Source of the DNA: an uncultured Selenomonadaceae bacterium
GTDB taxonomy: Bacteria; Bacillota; Negativicutes; Selenomonadales; Selenomonadaceae
Direction: 5' to 3'
Assembly: GCA_905236145.1 (NCBI GenBank)
Contig: CAJOOE010000011.1
Coordinates: 1-7,611, forward strand
Length of the DNA stretch: 7,611 nt
The translations under genes were made by a program, and so were the position numbers. Positions 1 to 5,508 of the stretch are shown piece after piece. The notes beneath the pieces are model-generated. The model had not been told where the DNA came from and ran no database searches. It was given only the letters and a program-made list of their open reading frames with translations. Each line of letters starts with the position of its first letter. Position 1 is the first letter of the stretch.

Positions 1-878
1 GTCTTGTATGAAGAAATTTTTCCTTCAAGAGGTTGCTCTGAAAATTTTTTTATGAAGTCCTCCGCAACTTTTTTGTTAATCAATTTGCCTTCGCTGTCGA
101 ACGCCGTCGCACTCAAAATTTTTCCGTCTTTATCCTTCGTTTCGTTCGGCAAACTCATCAATTTTTCGTCCGGTTTCCAACGGGCGGCAAAAGTTCCGTT
201 TTCGTGTTTGAAAGTCGCCTGAATGTTAAAATAATCGACCGGCTTGAAATTTTTAATTTCCCGCTCTCTGCGAACGACCAAAGCCAAAGTCGGAGTTTTC
301 ACTCTGCCTATCGGAAGAACCATTTTTTGGTGACCGGCTCTTTGAGCCGCCAAAGTGTATGCTCTGGAAAGATTCATACCGATAAGCCAATCCGCCCGAC
401 TTCTGGCAAGTGCGGACTGTTTCAGGTTGAAAAAATCTTTGTTGTCGCGAAGTTCGGAATTTGCCCGGCTGATACTCTTTTCGTCCAAAGCGTTCAGCAA
501 AATTCTTTTGACCGGCTTTTTGTTGCCGACAAAATCCAAAACTTCATCAACCAGCAGTTGACCTTCGCGATCGGGGTCGCCGGCGTGGACAATTTCGTCC
601 GCACCGGAAATAAGACTTTTTACAATGTTAAATTGAACGGCGGCTTTTTCATCGACAAAGAGTTTCCACTCTTTCGGCACGATCGGCAAATCCTCCGCAG
701 ACCATTTTGCGTATCTTTCGTCGTAATCTTGCGGCTCGGCATTTTTCAAAACGTGACCGAAAAGCCAAGTCACAATCCCGCCGGAAGTCTTTATAAATCC
801 GTTGTGTTTTTGCGGATTTTTCAGACAGTCGGCAATTTCTCTCGCCATACTCGGTTTTTCGGCAATATACAACCTCAA
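1..878 (-). CDS. topB: DNA topoisomerase III (type IA), N-terminal part, cut by window edge
   Basis: Type IA topoisomerase that passes single DNA strands through a transient break and resolves precatenanes and recombination intermediates. Reading the minus strand from a TTG at 878 gives 292 codons with no stop, starting MRLYIAEKPSMAREIA, the characteristic TopB N-terminus with the Toprim glutamate at E7. The rest of the Toprim acidic motif is GDPDREGQ near residues 100-107 (D101, D103, E105). Further on are SRADWLIGMNLSRA and LPIGRVKTPTLALVVRRE, typical of the following core domains. The catalytic tyrosine and the C-terminal domain lie beyond position 1. No ATG in this frame gives the conserved N-terminus, so TTG is chosen; it has GGAGG nine bases upstream. 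It is the last visible gene of the minus-strand operon, 6 bp after mnmA. Family identity is very sure. TopB rather than TopA is inferred from the N-terminus and the absence of TopA-like spacing. Confidence 0.93.
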   Translation of the reverse strand, partial: MRLYIAEKPSMAREIADCLKNPQKHNGFIKTSGGIVTWLFGHVLKNAEPQDYDERYAKWSAEDLPIVPKEWKLFVDEKAAVQFNIVKSLISGADEIVHAGDPDREGQLLVDEVLDFVGNKKPVKRILLNALDEKSISRANSELRDNKDFFNLKQSALARSRADWLIGMNLSRAYTLAAQRAGHQKMVLPIGRVKTPTLALVVRREREIKNFKPVDYFNIQATFKHENGTFAARWKPDEKLMSLPNETKDKDGKILSATAFDSEGKLINKKVAEDFIKKFSEQPLEGKISSYK

Positions 879-884
879 AATCTT

Positions 885-892
885 TCACCTCC
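885..892 (-). promoter_or_regulatory. Ribosome binding site of topB overlapping the mnmA stop
   Basis: On the minus strand GGAGG (892-888) runs directly into TGA (887-885), the mnmA stop codon. The topB TTG begins nine bases after GGAGG. The site decides the non-ATG start of topB and implies that ribosomes finishing mnmA help start topB. Confidence 0.8.
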
Positions 893-1925
893 GGACTTCT
901 GCAATAATCCCGCCGCCGATAACCTCATCAGCTTCATAAAATACAATCGACTGACCGGGAGTGACGGCTCTCTGTTTTTCGTCAAATTCCACAAAAATTT
1001 TTTCGCCCGCCGGATTTACCGTACATTCCGCAGTCCGGGAACCGTAACGAATTTTTGCGGAAAATTTTTTCGGAAGTTCCGGCTTGTAAATCCAATGAAC
1101 ATTTTCCGCCGTCAAATTTTTTGAAAAAACTTCGTCCGACTTTCCGACAATAACCCGCCGATTTTTTAAATCAAGTTCCGTGACATAAAGCGGATTTTCG
1201 GCGGCAATTCCCATTCCCCTGCGTTGACCGATCGTAAAATTTGCAACGCCGGAGTGACGACCCAAAACCTTCCCGGAAGTATCGACAATTTCGCCCGGTT
1301 TCAAAGCGTCCGAATTTCCCGCGAATTTCAAGATAAAATTTTTGTAATCGTCGTCCGGGACAAAACAAATTTCCTGACTGTCTTTTTTGTGAGCGACCGG
1401 CAAATTCATTTCTTCCGCAATCTTTCGCGTTTCGGTCTTTGACATTTCGGCAAGAGGGAAAATTATCCGGCTCAAAAGTTCCGGCGTGAGATTGTACAGA
1501 ACGTAAGATTGATCTTTCTTCGTGTCCGGAGCTTTCTTCAATTTGTACCGGTTGTCCTCGAAAACAATTTTGGCATAATGACCGGTTGCAAGGAAATCCG
1601 CTCCCAAACTTTTCGCAAAATCAAACAGCTTGCCGAATTTTATTTTCTTGTTGCACATAACGCAGGGATTGGGAGTTCTGCCGCTCAAATATTCGTTGAC
1701 AAAATATTTTTCTACTTCCGTAAAAAAATCTTCGCGAAAATCGGCAATGTAATGTTTTATTTTCAAATGCTCCGCGACTCGCCGCGAATCTTCAATTTCC
1801 GGAAAATTTTCCGCGTCTTTCAACTTCATCGTAATTCCGAAAACTTCATAACCCGAATTTTTTAAAATCGCGGCGGAAAGTGAACTGTCAACGCCGCCGC
1901 TCATGGCAACCGCAACTTTTTTCAT
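885..1925 (-). CDS. mnmA: tRNA-specific 2-thiouridylase MnmA
   Basis: Cytoplasmic ATP-dependent enzyme that places sulfur on C2 of the wobble uridine U34 in tRNAs for Lys, Glu and Gln, using sulfur relayed from a cysteine desulfurase. The 346 residues match the usual length. The N-terminal PP-loop is SGGVDSS (residues 9-15). The motif PNPCVMCNKKIKFG holds the expected catalytic Cys91, ATGHYAKI follows at 113-120, and SQEICFV holds the second catalytic Cys187. FTIGQRRGMGI marks the start of the central and C-terminal barrel part. The ATG at 1925 has AAGGTG (1936-1931) five bases upstream, overlapping the stop of the preceding aminopeptidase gene. It lies 9 bp after that gene and 6 bp before topB, so it is clearly within an operon. 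All key residues are present and nothing suggests loss of function. No desulfurase gene is next to it. Confidence 0.97.
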   Translation of the reverse strand: MKKVAVAMSGGVDSSLSAAILKNSGYEVFGITMKLKDAENFPEIEDSRRVAEHLKIKHYIADFREDFFTEVEKYFVNEYLSGRTPNPCVMCNKKIKFGKLFDFAKSLGADFLATGHYAKIVFEDNRYKLKKAPDTKKDQSYVLYNLTPELLSRIIFPLAEMSKTETRKIAEEMNLPVAHKKDSQEICFVPDDDYKNFILKFAGNSDALKPGEIVDTSGKVLGRHSGVANFTIGQRRGMGIAAENPLYVTELDLKNRRVIVGKSDEVFSKNLTAENVHWIYKPELPKKFSAKIRYGSRTAECTVNPAGEKIFVEFDEKQRAVTPGQSIVFYEADEVIGGGIIAEVRR

Positions 1926-1934
1926 TACAACACC

Positions 1935-3017
1935 TTAAATTTCAATCAAATCTTTCGGACTTTTCGTCAAAGCCTCAACGCCGGTATTCGTCACAAGGCA
2001 AGTATCTTCAATCCTTACGCCGCCCGAATCCGGAATGTAAAGTCCCGGCTCGTCGGTTACAATCATTCCCGGTTCAAGACTTTCGCAGGTACTCAGCTTA
2101 CTCAAACGCGGCTCCTCGTGAATTTCAATACCGACCCCGTGTCCCAGAGAATGTACAAAATATTTGTCCAAATCTGCGGCTTTAAATCTTTCCCGGACAG
2201 CCGCATCGCAATCCTTGCCGGATTTTTTCGGCTTTATGACTTTCAAGCCGAAATTTTGAGCGTCGAAAACCGCATCATAAATTTTTCTCAAATCCGGCGA
2301 AATTTTTCCGACGGCAATCGTCCGGGTAATGTCGGAGCAGTATCCTTTGTAAATCGCTCCGAAATCCATTGTTACAAGTTCGCCGGCATTTATAATTTTG
2401 TCCGTCGCGGTGCCGTGCGGCATACTTCCGCGAACTCCGGACGCGACAATCGTATCGAAAGCAATTTTTTCCGCTCCGAAAAGTCGCATAAAATATTCCA
2501 GCCGGGCGGCAACTTCATTTTCCCGAACGCCCGGACGAATGAACTTCAAAATTTCCGCAAAAGCCTTGTCCGCAATTTCGCAAGCCCGGCGAATCAATTC
2601 AATTTCTCCGGAATCTTTCGCCTGTCGCAGAGAATCGACTTCGACGGATTTCAATTTTACCGCCGGCAAATTTTCCTGCAGGTGAGCGTACTCGTTGACG
2701 GTGAGAAATTTTCCTTCAATGCCGATCTTCTTCAACCCGGAATTTTTTATCGTTTCTTCCGTCTGCTTGAAAAGTCCCTCCGTCTGCCGGACGATTTCAA
2801 AGCCGGAGGTTTGAATTTTCGCCTGTTCGGTATATCTGCCGTCGGTTATCAAAATTTTTGAATTTGCACTGATGAGCAGGAAAGTTGAATCACCGCGAAA
2901 TCCGCTGAAGTACATCAAATTTGCCGGCTTGCCGATTAAAACGCCGTCAATTTTTTCCGAATAAATTTTTTCCCGCAGACGTTTTATTCTGTCGGCAAAG
3001 TTAAATTTTTCCGTCAT
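1935..3017 (-). CDS. M24-family Xaa-Pro aminopeptidase
   Basis: A 360-aa creatinase/prolidase-fold metallopeptidase that should remove N-terminal residues before proline (aminopeptidase P type) or cleave X-Pro dipeptides. Residues 1-130 form the creatinase-like N-terminal domain. The catalytic pita-bread domain shows the five metal ligands: D218 (VTMDFGAIYKGYCSDITRT), D229 in the same stretch, H293 (SLGHGVGIEIHE), E323 (TDEPGLY) and E337 (RIEDT). Substrate-site histidines H201 (SMPHG) and H300 are also present. The ATG at 3017 overlaps the aroQ stop as ATGA, with GGAGAGGG seven bases upstream inside aroQ. The length and aroQ neighbour match the yqhT-like gene that commonly sits between aroQ and efp in Bacillota; here efp is not next. 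Aminopeptidase P versus prolidase cannot be settled from motifs alone, so no symbol is given. No signal peptide is visible, so it is cytoplasmic. Confidence 0.93.
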   Translation of the reverse strand: MTEKFNFADRIKRLREKIYSEKIDGVLIGKPANLMYFSGFRGDSTFLLISANSKILITDGRYTEQAKIQTSGFEIVRQTEGLFKQTEETIKNSGLKKIGIEGKFLTVNEYAHLQENLPAVKLKSVEVDSLRQAKDSGEIELIRRACEIADKAFAEILKFIRPGVRENEVAARLEYFMRLFGAEKIAFDTIVASGVRGSMPHGTATDKIINAGELVTMDFGAIYKGYCSDITRTIAVGKISPDLRKIYDAVFDAQNFGLKVIKPKKSGKDCDAAVRERFKAADLDKYFVHSLGHGVGIEIHEEPRLSKLSTCESLEPGMIVTDEPGLYIPDSGGVRIEDTCLVTNTGVEALTKSPKDLIEI

Positions 3018-3493
3018 TTCGCGTCCCTCTCCAATTTTCGCACCGCAATTTCAAGAGCGGCGATATATCCGTCCGCACCGAATCCGCAAATTTGTCCGAT
3101 GACGACCGGAGCGATGACCGAATTATGCCGGAACTCTTCCCTCTTGTGAATGTTCGACAAATGAATTTCAATCACCGGCACCGGAATTGCGGCTATTGCG
3201 TCGCGGAGTGCTATGCTGTAGTGAGTGAGTGCGGCGGCGTTCAGCAAAATGAAATCGTAACGCCCGCGAGCTTTTTGGATCGCCTCTACCAATTCACCCT
3301 CAAAATTCGACTGCAAAAAATTTATTTCGTCAACGCCGATATTTTTTGCTCGCGTTTTCAACATTTCATTTATATCGTTTAAAGTCGTCTTGCCGTAAAT
3401 TTCCGGCTCCCGCGTTCCGAGTAAATTTAAATTCGGGCCGTTCAAAACCAAAATTCTTTTCAATCCCGCACTTTTTTCAGTATACGATTGCAA
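3014..3493 (-). CDS. aroQ: Type II 3-dehydroquinate dehydratase
   Basis: Third step of the shikimate pathway: 3-dehydroquinate to 3-dehydroshikimate, in the cytoplasm as a dodecamer in this family. The core ILVLNGPNLNLLGTREPEIYG contains the catalytic Tyr33. QSNFEGELVEAIQ follows, then the substrate loop LLNAAALTHYSIALRDA with N85 and H91, and IEIHLSNIHKREEFR with the catalytic H111. The start is taken as TTG at 3493 because GGAGAG (3506-3501) lies seven bases upstream; this gives 159 aa with about ten residues before the usual family start. A second TTG at 3463 would give the canonical MKRILVLNG start, but only GCGGGA lies directly against it. With the upstream start the gene overlaps acyP by 17 bp. 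The stop overlaps the next gene as ATGA. A proline usual after N85 is replaced by alanine (NAAA). Function is very sure; the start is moderately sure. Confidence 0.95.
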   Translation of the reverse strand: MQSYTEKSAGLKRILVLNGPNLNLLGTREPEIYGKTTLNDINEMLKTRAKNIGVDEINFLQSNFEGELVEAIQKARGRYDFILLNAAALTHYSIALRDAIAAIPVPVIEIHLSNIHKREEFRHNSVIAPVVIGQICGFGADGYIAALEIAVRKLERDAK

Positions 3494-3821
3494 ATTTATT
3501 CTCTCCTTTCACCGGCTCCAAATCCTCACTTTCAAAGGTATCGACCCGCCCCACGCCGTTGCCTTTTTTCACGCGACGCATCATCTCTTCGACGCTCTCC
3601 GGCGTACCCTGAATTTCCATTGTCACCGAGCCGTCGGAAAGATTTTTGACCCAACCGGCAAGCCGCAAATTTTTTGCCTCCTGTTGAACAAAAAATCTGA
3701 AACCCACACCCTGAACACGCCCGTTGACGGTTACGGATTTTCTGACGGCATTTTCAAAATCGGTCGCGGGAATTTCTTCCTCCGCGGATTGACCGAAAAG
3801 TTGATTTATAAAATTTCTCAC
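3477..3821 (-). CDS. acyP: Acylphosphatase with short N-terminal extension
   Basis: Small enzyme that hydrolyses acyl phosphates such as acetyl phosphate or carbamoyl phosphate. The domain begins near residue 28 with SVTVNGRVQGVGFRFF, holding the catalytic R42. AGWVKNLSDGSV follows with the catalytic N60, then MEIQGTPESVEEMM and a closing KFAIVY strand. The family is usually about 90 aa; with a GTG start at 3821 this protein is 114 aa, so about 27 residues (MRNFINQLFGQSAEEEIP) precede the domain. The frame stays open up to a TTG at 3890, but that lies only a few bases from the predicted transcription start, so an internal start is preferred. AGGAG (3836-3832) sits ten bases before GTG 3821 and four before TTG 3827, and either is possible. 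It is the first gene of the minus-strand operon and overlaps aroQ by 17 bp if aroQ starts at 3493. Domain call sure, exact start uncertain. Confidence 0.9.
   Translation of the reverse strand: MRNFINQLFGQSAEEEIPATDFENAVRKSVTVNGRVQGVGFRFFVQQEAKNLRLAGWVKNLSDGSVTMEIQGTPESVEEMMRRVKKGNGVGRVDTFESEDLEPVKGENKFAIVY
3501..3506 (-). promoter_or_regulatory. Ribosome binding site for the TTG start of aroQ
   Basis: GGAGAG on the minus strand, inside the 3' end of acyP and seven bases before TTG at 3493. It is the main reason for preferring the extended aroQ start over the TTG at 3463. Confidence 0.6.
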
Positions 3822-3831
3822 TTGCAAACAT

Positions 3832-3836
3832 CTCCT
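3832..3836 (-). promoter_or_regulatory. Ribosome binding site of acyP
   Basis: AGGAG on the minus strand, in AAAAAGGAGATG. It serves an internal acyP start (TTG at 3827 or GTG at 3821) and argues against the longer reading from 3890. The ATG directly after it is in another frame. Confidence 0.55.
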
Positions 3837-3899
3837 TTTTACGCCGCGAACGAGGACGGCAAAAAACTTTTTTCTGTCCCTTTTAAACAAACCGCCGCT

Positions 3900-3928
3900 A
3901 TTTTAACAAACTTAATTTTGCACGTCAA
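3900..3928 (-). promoter_or_regulatory. Sigma-70-type promoter of the acyP-aroQ-M24-mnmA-topB operon
   Basis: On the minus strand, TTGACG (3928-3923) and TAAAAT (3905-3900) are separated by exactly 17 bases. Each box matches the consensus TTGACA/TATAAT at five of six positions. The predicted transcription start is near 3893, giving a leader of roughly 65-75 bases before acyP. No second promoter of this quality is apparent at the later gene junctions, which are too short to hold one. Confidence 0.7.
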
Positions 3929-4058
3929 ATTTTCCGACGCTCCGGAACTTTGCCGCCGAATGAAAAATTGTTACAGCTTTTGCAGGGAAATAAACCCGGT
4001 TGACGAATTTTCCATTTTCAAAGAAATTTGAGAGTCTTTAAGGTTTGGAGTGAAGGTT

Positions 4059-4571
4059 ATGGCTTTGAAATTTCAGGGAAAGATGCGAAACTGCAGTCAA
4101 TGCGGAAAGATTTTTGTTCCGGTTCGCAACGAAAAAATTTGCAGAGATTGCACGATAAAAGAGAAAGAAAAGGAAACCGAAATAATTCAATACGTTCGCG
4201 ACAATCCCGGCACTTCCATGAAAGAAGTCATGGAGGCAACCGGTGCCACAGATAAAATGATGAAACGCATGGTGCAGGAAGGTTTGTTTCAAAATCTCAA
4301 TCAAGCGGCAGATTTTTTTTATCCGTGCGTAAATTGCGGACGACCGATAAACAAGGGAACTTATTGTGCGGACTGCCTTTCAAATTTGCGGCGGGAAACA
4401 AAAAAAGTAGCGGAGGCCATGCACATAAGAATAAAAGAGGACGCGAAAATGTCAACAATCGACAGACTCAACGCCCTTGCCGAACGCGAATTTGAAAAGG
4501 AAAACAAAGTCGTGAAGCGGCATTTCTCCGGCGGTATGTATAAGGATATAGTAGATTCACGCGGCAGATAA
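4059..4571 (+). CDS. Double zinc-ribbon protein with helical HTH-like middle, YvyF/TIGR03826-like
   Basis: Predicted cytoplasmic metal-binding protein of 170 aa; its biochemical role is unknown. Residues 12-31 form one ribbon (C12, C15, C28, C31) and residues 90-106 a second (C90, C93, C103, C106). Between them, about 41-76, is a helical stretch (EIIQYVRDNPGTSMKEVMEA and on) that reads like a short winged-helix or HTH unit, as in YvyF-type proteins encoded in flagellar regions of Bacillota. The C-terminus is highly charged and helical. ATG 4059 is chosen because GGAG (4047-4050) lies eight bases upstream; a GTG at 4050 would add three residues and has AAGG six bases upstream. It is the first gene of the plus-strand block, with no flagellar genes visible. 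A regulatory or assembly role is inference only. The resemblance to YvyF is by motif layout and memory, not by a search. Confidence 0.8.
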   Translation: MALKFQGKMRNCSQCGKIFVPVRNEKICRDCTIKEKEKETEIIQYVRDNPGTSMKEVMEATGATDKMMKRMVQEGLFQNLNQAADFFYPCVNCGRPINKGTYCADCLSNLRRETKKVAEAMHIRIKEDAKMSTIDRLNALAEREFEKENKVVKRHFSGGMYKDIVDSRGR

Positions 4572-4580
4572 AATTTATTC

Positions 4581-4601
4581 GGCGGCTTGACCGTTTTTTT
4601 T
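4581..4601 (+). terminator. Weak hairpin with T-run, possible attenuating terminator
   Basis: GGCGG (4581-4585), a five-base loop and CCGTT (4591-4595) can pair with three Watson-Crick and two G-U pairs, followed by a run of T that reaches 4601 (eight T in all from 4594). It starts ten bases after the zinc-ribbon gene and ends before the PHP gene. The stem is weak, so partial read-through into the PHP gene is likely if it works at all. Confidence 0.3.
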
Positions 4602-4625
4602 GTTTAAAGAAGGGATAAAAAAAAT

Positions 4626-5477
4626 ATGAAAACGGATTATCACATGCACTTTGAATACGGGGATTATAAAATTGATTGGGTCAAAGGATTTTTTGAGGCG
4701 GCGGGAAAACGCGGTCTTGACGAAATCGGAATAAGCGAACACACGCACACTTTTCCGGAATTTGAAAAACTTTATTACGACGATTTGATTCTTGACGATT
4801 CGCCGGTCGGTCAATTTCAAAAAGTTTGGCTTAAGACGAATAAATTTAAACACACGCTCAAGGACTATTTCAATTTTATGGGCGAATTGAAGAAAATTTT
4901 CAAAGTTAAAATCGGCATTGAAGTTTGCAACTTTCAAGATCAAGACGCGGTAAAAAAAATTTTACTTCCCTATGATTTCGATTATATAATCGGCTCTGTG
5001 CATTTTATTTCGGGCTGGGGATTTGATGCCGAAAAAATCAAAGACGAATTTCTTCGCAGAGACCTTCGCGAAATTTACGATTCATACGCCGGCGAAGTTG
5101 AAAAATTGGCGGCGGCGGGGATTTATGACATTTTGGGTCATCCCTTCAATCTCCGGCTCTTCAAAAATTTCCCGGACTTCGACGTTACGCCTTATCTCGA
5201 AAGAGTCGCCGTCGCTTTGAAAAAATCCGATATGATTATCGACGTAAACACCGGAACAATGTACAGATACCCGGTCGGAGAAATTTCACCTTACGCCGAC
5301 TTTATGAAAATTGCGGCGGCTCACAAAATTCCGATTACGATAAATTCCGACGCTCACAAGCCGGAGGACTGCGGAAAATTTCATGACGAGGCGGCGGATT
5401 ATGCAAGAAGTTTCGGTTACACGCAGACGGTAATTTTTTCCGGCAGAGATCGCGGATTCGTAAAACTTAACCGATAA
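4626..5477 (+). CDS. PHP-domain phosphoesterase, histidinol-phosphatase (HisK/HisJ) type
   Basis: A 283-aa metal-dependent phosphatase of the PHP superfamily; the closest named type hydrolyses L-histidinol phosphate in histidine synthesis. The metal-binding residues are in order: H6 and H8 (DYHMHFEYGD), E38 and H39 (GISEHTHTFPEF), E99 (GIEVCNF), H126 (IGSVHF), H172 (ILGHPFN), D242 and H244 (INSDAHKPEDCG). Length fits the family. The ATG at 4626 is preceded by AAGAAGGGA, about 11 bases away, a rather long spacing. No other histidine gene is near, and the GH motif continues PFN where the usual family form has a GHLDL-like run, so the substrate may differ. The neighbours are an unknown zinc-ribbon gene 54 bp upstream and a DUF5693-type gene 31 bp downstream. 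Fold and phosphoesterase class are sure; histidinol phosphate as substrate is only moderately supported. Confidence 0.88.
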   Translation: MKTDYHMHFEYGDYKIDWVKGFFEAAGKRGLDEIGISEHTHTFPEFEKLYYDDLILDDSPVGQFQKVWLKTNKFKHTLKDYFNFMGELKKIFKVKIGIEVCNFQDQDAVKKILLPYDFDYIIGSVHFISGWGFDAEKIKDEFLRRDLREIYDSYAGEVEKLAAAGIYDILGHPFNLRLFKNFPDFDVTPYLERVAVALKKSDMIIDVNTGTMYRYPVGEISPYADFMKIAAAHKIPITINSDAHKPEDCGKFHDEAADYARSFGYTQTVIFSGRDRGFVKLNR

Positions 5478-5508
5478 CGAAAAGAACGACTGTAAAGGAA
5501 AAAGGGAA

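Noticed and set aside
649..888. 79-codon minus-strand frame beginning MKDFEVVYCRKTE
   Set aside because: It is the shifted-frame shadow of the topB N-terminus; the true frame from TTG 878 reads the Toprim start.
204..1124. 306-codon open frame on the plus strand across topB and mnmA
   Set aside because: It lies antisense to two clear genes with full motif sets, its translation has no recognisable domain, and it is rich in Phe/Arg/Asn as expected of the complement of this codon usage.
2118..2861. 247-codon open frame antisense to the M24 peptidase
   Set aside because: The opposite strand encodes all five metal ligands of an M24 enzyme; the antisense frame shows no motif and has no ribosome binding site of note.
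3822..3890. Extended acyP start at TTG 3890 (adds MFKRDRKKFFAVLVRG and more)
   Set aside because: It would begin only about three bases after the predicted transcription start and has no ribosome binding site, while AGGAG at 3836-3832 serves the internal start.
3923..3939. CGTC-N9-GACG dyad over the -35 box as an operator
   Set aside because: Four-base arms are expected by chance in a region of this length, and no second copy or conserved extension is seen.
3684..4031. 115-codon plus-strand frame over the acyP start and the intergenic region
   Set aside because: It overlaps the acyP domain antisense, covers the operon promoter, and encodes no recognisable sequence.
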